Notes: generated from the sequence alone by a model not told the origin. 64,000 nucleotides of DNA from Flavobacterium sp. J27 (GCF_004303025.1 NZ_PJQW01000006.1:32713-96712), one strand, 5' to 3'. Shown: positions 27,103 to 36,336, numbered from the stretch's first letter. Translations and numbers: made by a program.

Positions 27103-29727
27103 TTAAAAGTCAAAACCTAAGCGGACATAATAATACGCTCCGTTGAAACCCATTTGTACAGAGTCCCAATAACCACCTGCTTCAGTATCACCAATTTCAT
27201 CTTGTTTATCTGGATATACATTCAATAAGTTGTTACTTCCAATAGACAATTTTAAATTTTTAGTAAATTGGTATCCCAAAGTTACATCTGTTACAATTTT
27301 AGCGTCGTATACATCATCTGCTTCAGAATAGTCAACTAACACCACTTTGCTAAAGCGTGTAAAGGTTAGTCCACTATCAAATTTATTTCGCTTATAATTT
27401 AGATTTAAACCAAATTTATTTGAAGGAGCAGAGGCAAGTAAGAACGCTTTCTCTCTTTTCCCGAAAAAAGTACCTTCGTCTAAAGAACCGTTATTAACGC
27501 GATCTATTTTCATATCATTAATATTTCCTACTAAAGTAGCCGAGTAAGAAGTAGTTCCAATATTCTTTTTCCAAGCCACAACCACATCTAAACCTGTTGT
27601 TTTTGTATCAACACCATTAGCAAAAAACTGAGCTTCTGAAACACCTATGTTTAAGGCTGATGCATCAAAATAACCAGTTAAAATGATACGGTCTTTTACT
27701 TTTATAAAATAACCATCTATAGTGGTCGTAAAATCACCAAAAGAAGCGGTTATTCCTATAGAACTGTTTAAAGCTTTTTCTTGATTTAATTTTTCAATTC
27801 CAAAAGCTCGGGTTACCGGACTATTATTTGGCGATAATAATACCTCGGTTGCGCCTGAAGAATTGAAATTGGTAAACCTTAAATTGTAATATATTTGTGC
27901 TAATGAAGGTGCTCTAAATCCCGAACTAATAGAGCCTCTCAAATTTATCTTATCGGTTACTTTTATTCGTGTTGCTATTTTTCCATTAATGGTGGAACCA
28001 AAATCACTATAGTTTTCAAAACGAACAGCACCACTTACCAAAAGAGATGGTGTAATGTCTAATTCAGTATCTGTATATAAGGAAATATTACTCCTGTTTT
28101 TGGTTAATTCATTGGCTAAGCTATACCCTGGAAAACCTTGGGAACCACCTGGTCTTGGATTACCCGATATAGGATCTACTGGAATAGTTTGATTGGCAGG
28201 ATCTGTAACCACTTGTCCGTTCACATCATATGTTGCATAAGATGCTTCTTCTCCTGCAAAGATGCTAAATTGTTCTGTTCTATATTCAACTCCAAAGGCA
28301 AAGTTTAACCCTTCTAAAATAGAATCATAATTTTTTGAAAAATCAAAATTCATGGTGTTTTGACTTAGACTATGACCACCGGCATCAAATTCTGTTGGTG
28401 AAGCTTCTTCTAAAGAAGCATTTAAAGTTCCTTTTATGGTGTAATGAAATAAGTTTTTACCAAATGTATTGCTAATATCTATATTCCATCCATTATTCGT
28501 TTTTGTTCTAATTCCTGCTGCAATAGAAGTGTCAAAAATAACAGAAGTAATTCTAGGAGTAAAGCCACCAGGATAAATGCTTTCTACCACTCGTTCTCCA
28601 TCATTTCGTGTAAAAGCATAGGCATCTGTATTTCTGTAATTTCTTCCCCCAAAAACATAGAGTTCTGTTCTGTCTGATAATTTAGTGGCAATATTTCCAA
28701 AAAAATTAAATCCATTAATTTCGGCTTCACCAAAACCTTTTCTGAAATCATAACCTGGACGTAAGGTTTTATTTTTATCTAAATATTCTAAGGTGAAATT
28801 AGCAAAACCTTGTTCGCCTAATTTAACACCATAATTTGTAGCTACTTTTAAAGAACCGCCGTCCAATTTTTGGTCTTTGCCATAAGAATTTCCATTTCCA
28901 TTTTGATCTAATCGATAACCATCTGTATTTGGAGTGCCTTCCAAAAAATCGCCCTTTGCATTTGTGTTGTAAGCACCATAAGTGATATTTCCAGAAACGC
29001 CTTCATCATTATCTTTTAAAACAATATTTATAACTCCTGCTATGGCATCAGAACCATATTGTGCTGAGGCTCCATCTCTTAAAATTTCTATTTTCTTAAT
29101 CGCATTTGCTGGAATCGCATTTAAATCGGTACCTGTATTACCGCGTCCTCGAGTTCCAAATAAATTAATTAATGAAGATTGATGTCTTCTTTTTCCATTG
29201 ATTAATACTAATGTTTGATCTGGACCTAATCCTCTTAATGTTGCTGGATCTACATGGTCTGCTCCATCAGAACCCGATTGTTTGTTCGCATTAAAGGAGG
29301 GAGCAACATATTGCAATAATTGATTGATTTCTATTTTTCCACTTTGTGTTGTTACTTCCTTAATGTCAATTACATCAATAGCAACAGGAGAATCGGTAAC
29401 TGTTCTTTTCGGACTTCTAGAACCCACAATTTGAACTTCTTGTAATTGTTGTCCTTCGATTAGTATCACATCAATCGTAGTTGATTCTGTAGTTCGTTCT
29501 GTTGATTTAAAACCAATGTAACTAAAAACGAGTAAGGCATTTTCGTTTACAGTAATAGAATATTTTCCATTAAAATCTGTAACCACTCCATTAGAAGTAT
29601 TTTTTTCAATTACATTAACTCCAATTATAGGTTCTCCGAATTCGTCTGTTACAGTTCCTGTTACTTCTTTTTGAGAAAAAAGCAATTGAAATCCTGTAAA
29701 CATTAGTAAAAATGTTAGTTTTTTCAT
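27103..29727 (-). CDS. TonB-dependent outer-membrane receptor
   Basis: An 874-residue receptor with signal peptide (1-18), CarboxypepD_reg-like domain (about 19-100, VTGTVTDEFGEPIIGVNV), plug domain (about 115-245, ATLRGLGPDQTLVLINGKRRH, IPANAIKKIEILRDGASAQYGSDAIAGVINIVL) and a 22-stranded-type barrel ending in YYVRLGFDF. It imports a substrate using TonB energy. No SusD partner is adjacent, so it is not a classic glycan SusCD pair; the plug resembles receptors annotated for vitamin, siderophore or peptide uptake. Substrate unknown. Confidence 0.93.
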   Translation of the reverse strand: MKKLTFLLMFTGFQLLFSQKEVTGTVTDEFGEPIIGVNVIEKNTSNGVVTDFNGKYSITVNENALLVFSYIGFKSTERTTESTTIDVILIEGQQLQEVQIVGSRSPKRTVTDSPVAIDVIDIKEVTTQSGKIEINQLLQYVAPSFNANKQSGSDGADHVDPATLRGLGPDQTLVLINGKRRHQSSLINLFGTRGRGNTGTDLNAIPANAIKKIEILRDGASAQYGSDAIAGVINIVLKDNDEGVSGNITYGAYNTNAKGDFLEGTPNTDGYRLDQNGNGNSYGKDQKLDGGSLKVATNYGVKLGEQGFANFTLEYLDKNKTLRPGYDFRKGFGEAEINGFNFFGNIATKLSDRTELYVFGGRNYRNTDAYAFTRNDGERVVESIYPGGFTPRITSVIFDTSIAAGIRTKTNNGWNIDISNTFGKNLFHYTIKGTLNASLEEASPTEFDAGGHSLSQNTMNFDFSKNYDSILEGLNFAFGVEYRTEQFSIFAGEEASYATYDVNGQVVTDPANQTIPVDPISGNPRPGGSQGFPGYSLANELTKNRSNISLYTDTELDITPSLLVSGAVRFENYSDFGSTINGKIATRIKVTDKINLRGSISSGFRAPSLAQIYYNLRFTNFNSSGATEVLLSPNNSPVTRAFGIEKLNQEKALNSSIGITASFGDFTTTIDGYFIKVKDRIILTGYFDASALNIGVSEAQFFANGVDTKTTGLDVVVAWKKNIGTTSYSATLVGNINDMKIDRVNNGSLDEGTFFGKREKAFLLASAPSNKFGLNLNYKRNKFDSGLTFTRFSKVVLVDYSEADDVYDAKIVTDVTLGYQFTKNLKLSIGSNNLLNVYPDKQDEIGDTEAGGYWDSVQMGFNGAYYYVRLGFDF

Positions 29728-29824
29728 AAAAATCTGTTTATTTGTTTGTAAGTGTAAATATAAGTTAAAAAAAATACAATTCTGTTTTGTAGTTAAAATA
29801 ATAAATCACTAAAATAATAGCAGC

Positions 29825-29856
29825 TTTGAGACTTTGTAACTTTTAAAGTATATTTG
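29825..29856 (+). promoter_or_regulatory. Complete Bacteroidota promoter for ychF
   Basis: A -33 TTTG (29825-29828), a 20-bp spacer and a -7 TATATTTG (29849-29856). Transcription would start near 29862, about 30 nt before the ychF ATG. Confidence 0.7.
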
Positions 29857-29892
29857 CAAACTTTAAAATGAATTAGTTATAAATAATATACT

Positions 29893-30987
29893 ATGAAAGC
29901 AGGAATTGTAGGCTTACCAAATGTTGGGAAATCAACACTATTTAATTGTTTGTCAAACGCTAAAGCGCAAAGTGCAAACTTTCCATTTTGTACTATTGAA
30001 CCAAATATTGGTGTAGTAAATGTACCTGATCCAAGAATTGTTCGTTTAGAAGAATTAGTAAAACCTGAACGTGTGCAAATGGCTACTGTTGATATTGTTG
30101 ATATTGCAGGTTTAGTAAAAGGGGCTAGTAAAGGGGAAGGATTAGGAAATCAATTTCTTGGAAATATTAGAGAATGTAATGCTATTATTCATGTATTGCG
30201 TTGTTTTGATAACGATAATATTGTGCATGTTGATGGCAATGTCAATCCTATTCGCGATAAAGAAACGATAGACATTGAATTACAATTAAAAGATTTAGAA
30301 ACTGTTGAAAAGAGATTAGAAAAAACCAATCGTGCTGCTAAAACAGGAAATAAAGAAGCACAAGCCGAAAAGGCTTTATTAGATAGAATTCGAGAAACTT
30401 TGTTACAAGGTAAATCGGCTCGAACTGTGGTTGCTCAAAATCAAGATGAGGAGCAATTAATGGATGAATTTCAATTAATTACTTTAAAACCAGTATTATA
30501 TGTGTGTAATGTGGACGAATCGTCAGCAGTTACTGGTAATAAATATGTTGAGCAGGTTAAAGAATTAGTAAAAGACGAAAATGCAGAGGTAATTGTTCTT
30601 TCTGTAGGAGCTGAAGCTGATATTACAGAATTAGAAAGTTATGAAGAACGTCAAATGTTTTTACAAGATATGGGATTAACCGAGCCTGGTTCAGCCGTAT
30701 TAATTAGAGCAGCTTATAAATTATTAAATTTACAAACCTATTTTACGGCAGGTGTTAAAGAAGTAAGAGCGTGGACAATAAAAATTGGAGATACAGCACC
30801 TAAAGCAGCGGGAGTAATTCATACCGATTTTGAAAAAGGTTTCATTAGAGCAGAAGTAATTTCTTTTGATGATTATTCTAATTATGGTTCAGAAGCTAAA
30901 GTGAAAGAAGCAGGTAAATTAAGAGTAGAAGGAAAAGAATATATTGTAAAGGATGGAGATGTAATGCATTTTAGATTTAACGTATAA
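29893..30987 (+). CDS. ychF: Redox-regulated ATPase/GTPase YchF
   Basis: A 364-residue Obg-family protein. G1 is GLPNVGKST (about 7-15), G3 is DIAGLVKGA, the G4 region is NVDESS in place of NKxD, and a C-terminal TGS-like domain ends in YIVKDGDVMHFRFNV. YchF (human OLA1) hydrolyses ATP rather than GTP, associates with ribosomes and affects oxidative stress responses. It is a single gene with its own promoter and terminator. Confidence 0.96.
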   Translation: MKAGIVGLPNVGKSTLFNCLSNAKAQSANFPFCTIEPNIGVVNVPDPRIVRLEELVKPERVQMATVDIVDIAGLVKGASKGEGLGNQFLGNIRECNAIIHVLRCFDNDNIVHVDGNVNPIRDKETIDIELQLKDLETVEKRLEKTNRAAKTGNKEAQAEKALLDRIRETLLQGKSARTVVAQNQDEEQLMDEFQLITLKPVLYVCNVDESSAVTGNKYVEQVKELVKDENAEVIVLSVGAEADITELESYEERQMFLQDMGLTEPGSAVLIRAAYKLLNLQTYFTAGVKEVRAWTIKIGDTAPKAAGVIHTDFEKGFIRAEVISFDDYSNYGSEAKVKEAGKLRVEGKEYIVKDGDVMHFRFNV

Positions 30988-31033
30988 TGTAACAATTAAC
31001 TTTTTTTCTTTATATTTTTAATAAAATAGCTAT

Positions 31034-31062
31034 AAACCGTTGAAGAAATTCAACGGTTTTTT
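31034..31062 (+). terminator. Intrinsic terminator after ychF
   Basis: Arms AAACCGTTGAA (31034-31044) and TTCAACGGTTT (31049-31059) with a GAAA tetraloop and a T run. Confidence 0.88.
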
Positions 31063-31069
31063 ATATTTG
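31062..31069 (+). promoter_or_regulatory. -7 promoter box for the LuxR-type gene
   Basis: TATATTTG, an exact TAnnTTTG match, immediately after the ychF terminator and 18 bp before ATG 31088. Confidence 0.5.
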
Positions 31070-31087
31070 TTACACTTTTTTAAAGTT

Positions 31088-31747
31088 ATGAATAATATTC
31101 AGAAAAATATAATCTTAGCTATTCATAAAGTTTCAGATGCTATTCCTGGAGTGATAACTATTAATGATGTAGCAACACAAAAAGTAGTATACATGTCTAA
31201 AAGAGGTTTGGATATTCTAAAGGTTACTTTAGACGAATTAGATGCCTTAGGAACTGCTTATTATTACAAATATTTTAATGAAGAAGAAGTTAATAAAAAC
31301 TACCCCGATTATCTCCACTTTTTGGAACAAAATGATGTAACGAAAACATTAACTTATTTTCAACAAGTACGTAAAGATATTCAAGAACCTTGGATTTGGT
31401 ATCTTTCTGTTACTAAAATTATACTTCAAGAAAATGGATTACCTTCACTTACTTTAACGTTAACGCAACCCGTAAACGAACTTTCAAGTGTTGTGAATCG
31501 TTTAGATAAATTAATGGAAGAGCATTTATTCTTAAAAGAAAGCCTTCATAAATTTTCTCTTATAAGTGAAAGAGAAAAGCAAGTTTTAAAACTTTTAGCC
31601 TTAGGTAAAACCAATGATGAAATTGCTAAAATGTTATTTATTTCCATAAATACAGCAAAAACACATCGTAAAAAAATAAAAGAAAAGTTAAATGCATACA
31701 CTACAATTGAATTGCATAAATATGCAAGTGCTTTTCGATTGATATGA
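31088..31747 (+). CDS. LuxR-type transcriptional regulator with PAS-like N-terminus
   Basis: A 219-residue protein. The C-terminal 60 residues are a LuxR/NarL helix-turn-helix (LISEREKQVLKLLALGKTNDEIAKMLFISINTAKTHRKKIKEKL). The N-terminal half (GVITINDVATQKVVYMS, then WIWYLSVTKI) looks like a PAS sensor fold. There is no phospho-acceptor receiver domain, so it is probably a one-component sensor of an unknown cue. The frame opens at 31040, inside the ychF terminator; ATG 31088 is preferred because of the promoter box. The next genes may be its targets, but that is only proximity. Confidence 0.82.
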   Translation: MNNIQKNIILAIHKVSDAIPGVITINDVATQKVVYMSKRGLDILKVTLDELDALGTAYYYKYFNEEEVNKNYPDYLHFLEQNDVTKTLTYFQQVRKDIQEPWIWYLSVTKIILQENGLPSLTLTLTQPVNELSSVVNRLDKLMEEHLFLKESLHKFSLISEREKQVLKLLALGKTNDEIAKMLFISINTAKTHRKKIKEKLNAYTTIELHKYASAFRLI

Positions 31748-31816
31748 AAAATCATCACTAGTGGGTATTGTTTTAAAATATATTGAAACTTACATTTAAT
31801 TATAAAATGATTCAAT

Positions 31817-32290
31817 ATGAGAAAAAAATTACTTATTACCACTTTATTGTTTAGTTTTCAATTTCAATTTCAAGCTCAAGAAACTTTTAATGGGAAACTA
31901 GAAATAGCTACAGGAATAATTAGTGAAATTACATATTATAATGTAGCAGAATTGATGAAAAATTTTAATTATGAATTTGCTGGAAATTTTGAAAGTGTCT
32001 ACAACAAAAATTTCATCAAACCTGAAACCGTAGATTTAAAAGAAGATTTTATGCGGTTTTATTTTTCTGAAGAAACCGAAATGCTGAAAATGATTTATGT
32101 TCAATTTAATAGAGAACAATTTTTAGACGCCGTTAATCAACTTTCCAAAAATGGATATCAAAGCAGGAAAATGGAATTTATGAAATTTGCAAATCCTTTG
32201 CGATGGGCTAAAACAACGGTATCACCTTTTCGGTTTATAACAGTCGATAGTAGTAATGTTATTTGTGTGTTGTATTTTGGATCTAAGTAG
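31817..32290 (+). CDS. Exported protein of unknown function
   Basis: A 157-residue protein with a signal peptide (MRKKLLITTLLFSFQFQFQAQ). The mature part is mixed alpha/beta with no cysteine before the C-terminal ICVLYFGSK. No family is recognised. It starts a run of three small exported proteins on the plus strand (gaps 8 and 29 bp), which is likely one transcript. Confidence 0.65.
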   Translation: MRKKLLITTLLFSFQFQFQAQETFNGKLEIATGIISEITYYNVAELMKNFNYEFAGNFESVYNKNFIKPETVDLKEDFMRFYFSEETEMLKMIYVQFNREQFLDAVNQLSKNGYQSRKMEFMKFANPLRWAKTTVSPFRFITVDSSNVICVLYFGSK

Positions 32291-32298
32291 GAATTAAA

Positions 32299-32952
32299 AT
32301 GAAACTTAAAAAAGCCTATCTCTTACTTTTGGTACTATTTTTTTCTTGTAAGCAAAAAGAAAATAGTACCGTTTTAGATTGGCAAACGGTTTCTAAAGAT
32401 ACTCTTGTTTCCGAAGTAAGTTCTAAATATTTAAGTGAATCAGAATTACAACAATTTCTTATAAACCGACCTTCTTTCGTAATTACCAATACAAAGTATA
32501 AAGCACCATTTGATAGTCTAAAATTTAACAAAGTTATTGCATACGATTTTGATGGAATGGAAGAAGGGGATTTACATGTTGTTGTAGATAAAGGTAATTA
32601 TTTTAGTCCTGTAGTGTTGCGACAAAAAGAACTCACTTTGGAACAAATAAATCTATTCATTAACTTTATAACAAAACCTGAAACTTATGGTGAAGGTACA
32701 AAGTCTTGTTTTCAACCTCATTTAGGTGTTGTTTTTTACCAAAACGAAAAAGCTATTTTTGAAATAGATATTTGTTTAGATTGTAATTATTTAATCGCAA
32801 CGACAGAAATTCCAGCGATGAATCATAAAAAGATGATTCTAAACGATATAACCGAGTATAGCTTAATCGGTTTTAGCAAACAAGGTAAAAGAAATATCAT
32901 TAATTTTTGTAAATCATTAGACTTAGATTATGCATCTTATGTGTTAAAATAA
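32299..32952 (+). CDS. Lipoprotein with a conserved CxPH...CxxC-type domain
   Basis: A 217-residue lipoprotein (lipobox LVLFFSC). The second half contains CFQPHLGVVFYQNEKAIFEIDICLDCNYL, matching a pattern I have seen in many uncharacterised Bacteroidota proteins (Cys-x-Pro-Arg/His, a FYD-like strand, then Ile-Cys-x-x-Cys). The paired cysteines could form a disulfide or bind metal. Function unknown. It starts 8 bp after the preceding exported protein. Confidence 0.7.
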   Translation: MKLKKAYLLLLVLFFSCKQKENSTVLDWQTVSKDTLVSEVSSKYLSESELQQFLINRPSFVITNTKYKAPFDSLKFNKVIAYDFDGMEEGDLHVVVDKGNYFSPVVLRQKELTLEQINLFINFITKPETYGEGTKSCFQPHLGVVFYQNEKAIFEIDICLDCNYLIATTEIPAMNHKKMILNDITEYSLIGFSKQGKRNIINFCKSLDLDYASYVLK

Positions 32953-32981
32953 ATTTTGTAAAAGTAAATTCAAAACTCAAC

Positions 32982-33464
32982 ATGAAATATTTTCCTTTTG
33001 TACTCCTTTTCTTTTTTAAAGTTGCTTTGTCTCAAGAAAACAAAATTCTTAATTTGTTAAATGACCAACTTCTTTCAGAAATTATGAACTATGAGCATGA
33101 AGATTCTTTAACGGTTATACAACCTTTTCATATCGATACAGCTAAAAAACTTAGCTTTAAAGTAGCAAAATACAATCCTAATTTGAATCAAAAGGAAATA
33201 ATTACTTCTGAAGTTGCTTTAAATGAAATAATAGGTTTTATAAAAGATATTAATGTTATTTTTAGTACCGAAAATAATATGGTAATAAAAAAAGTGCAAG
33301 TTTATAATGAAAGAGAAGAATTAATTGATACTTATCAAGAACATTCAAACTTGTTTTTTACAGAAATTTGTAAAGAACAACATAATTCTGATTTACAAGC
33401 AAAAATGCTAAAAGCTTTTAAAAAAGCAGGATATACGATTACTTCTGAATATTGGTTTGATTAA
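32982..33464 (+). CDS. Exported protein of unknown function
   Basis: A 160-residue protein with a signal peptide (MKYFPFVLLFFFKVALSQ). It has a helical N-terminal segment (NKILNLLNDQLLSEIMNYE) followed by beta strands and a C-terminal Lys-rich helix with GYTITSEYWFD. No family is recognised. Third of three small exported proteins in a row. Confidence 0.65.
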   Translation: MKYFPFVLLFFFKVALSQENKILNLLNDQLLSEIMNYEHEDSLTVIQPFHIDTAKKLSFKVAKYNPNLNQKEIITSEVALNEIIGFIKDINVIFSTENNMVIKKVQVYNEREELIDTYQEHSNLFFTEICKEQHNSDLQAKMLKAFKKAGYTITSEYWFD

Positions 33465-33509
33465 AAGTAACATTTGGTTTCATTAATATGATTTCTTAAA
33501 AAAAGAAGT

Positions 33510-33986
33510 ATGAGATTGTCTAAAAGCAGAGAGAAATATTTTTTACAACAATATTTTAAAACAAAAAACAATAAAGGATTGCCTACTTCTTTATTACAAT
33601 TTGGTTCTCATGATGGAGTTATTACAGATGAACATTTGTATTTCATAACGCGCTATGTTTCTGAAATTAATACCGTTGTTTTAGGAGGTACAACTGTAAC
33701 TGAACAAGGGTTGTTTTATTTGAAGCAAATAAAAAGCATTCATTATCTAGATTTAAGGGAATTGCCATTAAATGATTCTAATCTAGAGGCGATTTTACAT
33801 TTTAGTATGTTACAAAATTTAGATATCAAAAATACAAAAGTTAGTATTCAAGGTATTCAGAAATTATTAGAAACATTTCCAAAACTAGAAACCATTCGTG
33901 TGGATATTCCTAAAGAAACTTCAACCGTTTTAGAAATTTGGAAAAAAAGATTTCCAAAATGCAAATTGATAATTAATCTTCTCTGA
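33510..33986 (+). CDS. Small leucine-rich-repeat-like protein
   Basis: A 158-residue cytoplasmic protein without a signal peptide. Three to four irregular leucine-rich repeats are visible (INTVVLGGTTVTEQGLFYL, IHYLDLRELPLNDSNLEAIL, LQNLDIKNTKVSIQGIQKLL, LETIRVDIPKE), capped at the C-terminus by FPKCKLIINLL. It probably binds another protein. It is 45 bp downstream of the exported-protein run. Confidence 0.65.
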   Translation: MRLSKSREKYFLQQYFKTKNNKGLPTSLLQFGSHDGVITDEHLYFITRYVSEINTVVLGGTTVTEQGLFYLKQIKSIHYLDLRELPLNDSNLEAILHFSMLQNLDIKNTKVSIQGIQKLLETFPKLETIRVDIPKETSTVLEIWKKRFPKCKLIINLL

Positions 33987-34026
33987 ATATTTTGTAGTTT
34001 AGTTTTTTGTAAATTGCTAGTTGAGT

Positions 34027-34716
34027 ATGATAAGAATAATAAAGAAATCTACTAAGATTATTTTAAAAACCATTTTAGGATTAACTGCTTTTATATTGAT
34101 TTATGCCTTAGTTGTTTTTATTACCTCAATTATTTCGGTTAATAAAAACACTTCCACAGGCGCTCATAATACTATTCCTGTTTATATTCTTTCTAATGGC
34201 GTGCATACAGATGTGGTTTTGCCATTAAAAAACAATATTAAAGATTGGTCTACATCTATTTCTTATTTGCATACCAAAGCACAAGATAGTACGAGAAAAT
34301 TATTAGCTTTTGGTTGGGGAGATAAAGGTTTTTATTTAGATACTCCTACTTGGTCAGACCTTAAAGCTTCTACTGCTATTAAAGCGGTAACAGGAATAAG
34401 TACTTCTGCAATGCATCTTACTTTTTATAAGGAATTACATGAAAATAAACAATGTAAAAAGTTCTTTATTACAGAAAAAGATTATAGACAATTAATTGCC
34501 TACATAGAGAATAGTTTTGTATTAAATTCTGAAAAAAAGATACAGCGCATTGGCACTTATTCCTATGGTAAATATGATGTGTTTTACGAAGCCAAAGGGA
34601 GTTATAGTTTATTCTACACCTGTAACACTTGGGCAAACCAAGCCTTAAAGGCAGGAAATCAAAAAGCGGCTCTTTGGACAGTTTTAGACAAAGGTATTTT
34701 TTATCATTATGAATAA
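34027..34716 (+). CDS. TIGR02117 family membrane-anchored protein (DUF2459)
   Basis: A 229-residue protein with one N-terminal membrane segment (about 13-38). The periplasmic part has the family stretches VYILSNGVHTDVVLPL, FGWGDKGFYLDTPTWSDL, TYSYGKYDVFYEAKG and FYTCNTWANQALKAG. The conserved His, Cys, Asn and Trp suggest a hydrolase-like fold (NlpC/P60-like has been suggested), but no activity is established. The frame also opens at TTG 34021; ATG 34027 was preferred. Confidence 0.85.
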   Translation: MIRIIKKSTKIILKTILGLTAFILIYALVVFITSIISVNKNTSTGAHNTIPVYILSNGVHTDVVLPLKNNIKDWSTSISYLHTKAQDSTRKLLAFGWGDKGFYLDTPTWSDLKASTAIKAVTGISTSAMHLTFYKELHENKQCKKFFITEKDYRQLIAYIENSFVLNSEKKIQRIGTYSYGKYDVFYEAKGSYSLFYTCNTWANQALKAGNQKAALWTVLDKGIFYHYE

Positions 34717-34724
34717 CAGTTGTT

Positions 34725-35294
34725 TTAACACCTATCTATTTCAAATTTTACAACACTATTTTCTGATTTAATCATAACGGGTATTTTTTCTAAAGTACAT
34801 CGAGGTTCAATAGTAAACTGAATATAGCCCCTTACCATAAAATCTTCTAAAGTCTTTATTTCTAACTGTTGTTTGTAATACGTATTTACACGAATCCAAT
34901 CTAGTAAAGGATTATTAGCTGATTCAGAATCACTTTGTTTAATTAGAAGTGGTGTCTCAATAAGATTGTTTTTTAATGTAAAGAAAGGAGTGTCCTCTAT
35001 AAAAAAAGTAAACTTACCCTTGAAATCTTTTTTACTATTTGAAGAAGCATAATAAGCATTATTATAGAGCAACATTTGAATTTCTAAATCATAAACAGCA
35101 TCACTTACTTCATGAATATCAAGTTTCATTTCATAAGGTTCAGCAGATACATTTGGACCGTACTGTAATGATTTCTCAGTCTCATTTTTTAAATTTTGAC
35201 TAAGAATAGTGTCTGAAGTTGATTCTGTTTTTGATGAATCTATTTTGCAGCTTATCAGTAATAAGAAACAAAAAGGGAAAATTACATTTTTCAT
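34725..35294 (-). CDS. Lipoprotein of unknown function
   Basis: A 189-residue lipoprotein (lipobox FLLLISC). After a Ser/Thr-rich linker, the mature part looks like a beta-sandwich (FKGKFTFFIEDTPFFTL, GYIQFTIEPRCTL). No family is recognised. It is convergent with the TIGR02117 gene (8 bp between stops) and divergent from the membrane-spanning regulator. The shared 166-bp promoter region carries ATGTCA repeats, which makes it a candidate target. Confidence 0.65.
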   Translation of the reverse strand: MKNVIFPFCFLLLISCKIDSSKTESTSDTILSQNLKNETEKSLQYGPNVSAEPYEMKLDIHEVSDAVYDLEIQMLLYNNAYYASSNSKKDFKGKFTFFIEDTPFFTLKNNLIETPLLIKQSDSESANNPLLDWIRVNTYYKQQLEIKTLEDFMVRGYIQFTIEPRCTLEKIPVMIKSENSVVKFEIDRC

Positions 35295-35326
35295 TTTTTC
35301 ATTTTTTAGTATTAATAGAATGATTC

Positions 35327-35356
35327 GTCAAGCCATTTTCAATAATTTGACTTGAC
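35327..35356. promoter_or_regulatory. Inverted repeat in the shared promoter region
   Basis: GTCAAG (35327-35332) and CTTGAC (35351-35356) form a 6-bp inverted repeat spaced by 18 bp, between the divergent lipoprotein and regulator genes. It may be an operator; the match is short. Confidence 0.3.
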
Positions 35357-35387
35357 AATGTAAAACTAGAATTCAATGGAACCAAAA

Positions 35388-35431
35388 ATGTCAAAAAAAT
35401 GTCAAAAAAATGTCAATAGTTGTAAAATGTC
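35388..35431 (+). promoter_or_regulatory. Three 11-bp-spaced ATGTCA direct repeats, Pho-box-like operator
   Basis: ATGTC starts at 35388, 35399 and 35410, exactly 11 bp apart, each followed by A-runs; a fourth ATGTC lies at 35427. OmpR/PhoB-family factors bind direct repeats with 11-bp period; the E. coli Pho box repeats CTGTCAT with AT-rich spacers. The adjacent gene encodes an OmpR/PhoB-type winged helix, so self-regulation is a natural inference. Confidence 0.55.
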
Positions 35432-35460
35432 ATGAAAAAGTATGTTATTTACAACTAATT

Positions 35461-36336
35461 ATGAATGTAACGTTGCCCTATTTTTTAAAAACAGTATTCT
35501 TTTACGGATTCTTTTGCTGTGTCATTTCGTGTGTTGAAAAACCAAATGAAGTTTCTTCCAGTCTGGTAAAAGTAGCCATACGTGAAGTTGGTCATCAGTT
35601 GTTATTAATAAATAAAGATTCGATATCTATTGTAAAACCGGTAAAAAAAATAGATGATTTTAATTACGAATTATCCTTTGAAGATCAAATTGCAATTGAT
35701 CCAGATAGTTTACATATTTTAGTAAAGAGTAGTTTTCAAAAAGCGACTTTGCCTTCTAATTATTTAGTAGAAGTACAACAATGTGAAGACATGGAAATAG
35801 CGTATAGTTATCAAATGAATCAAAACATTGAAAAAGGGATAGTTCCTTGCAGTGGGAGACAGTTAAAAAAAGAATGTTATAGTATTCGTTTTCATTTTTT
35901 TGACAAAATAGCAACTTCAAATAAAGCAGGGACAGTTTGGGTTTTATATGTTTTGTTTGTTGGAGTTTTATTTGGAACTGCCTTTTTTTATTTTAAATTG
36001 AAGCGAACAAAATCTGTAGTTATAGAAGAAATATCTTCAACTAGCATACCTATTGGAAAATATAAGTTTTATCCAGAGCAAAACAAACTCATTAAAAATA
36101 CTGTAACGGTAAGCCTTTCTAAAAAGGAATGTGAGTTGTTACTTCTATTTACTTCGAAACCTAATGAAATTATTAAAAGAGAGGAATTAACTAAAAAAGT
36201 GTGGGAAGATCATGGCGTTTTTGTAGGCAGAAGTTTAGATACTTATATTTCTAAATTACGAATGAAATTAAAAGAAGATACTTCTATTAAATTGCTCAAT
36301 ATTCATGGTGTAGGTTATAAATTAGAAATAAATTAA
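35461..36336 (+). CDS. Membrane-spanning one-component regulator with OmpR/PhoB-type winged helix
   Basis: A 291-residue protein. An N-terminal hydrophobic signal ends in VISC (about 11-24), an extracytoplasmic sensor segment covers about 25-157 with four cysteines, and one membrane segment spans about 158-178. A cytoplasmic Trans_Reg_C winged helix fills 200-291 (YKFYPEQNKLI, LSKKECELLLLF, GRSLDTYISKLRMKL, IHGVGYKLEI). The DNA-binding domain is at the C-terminus, the reverse of Vibrio ToxR. There is no receiver domain. ATG 35461 was chosen over 35410 because the longer start falls in the repeat operator. Signal unknown. Confidence 0.85.
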   Translation: MNVTLPYFLKTVFFYGFFCCVISCVEKPNEVSSSLVKVAIREVGHQLLLINKDSISIVKPVKKIDDFNYELSFEDQIAIDPDSLHILVKSSFQKATLPSNYLVEVQQCEDMEIAYSYQMNQNIEKGIVPCSGRQLKKECYSIRFHFFDKIATSNKAGTVWVLYVLFVGVLFGTAFFYFKLKRTKSVVIEEISSTSIPIGKYKFYPEQNKLIKNTVTVSLSKKECELLLLFTSKPNEIIKREELTKKVWEDHGVFVGRSLDTYISKLRMKLKEDTSIKLLNIHGVGYKLEIN

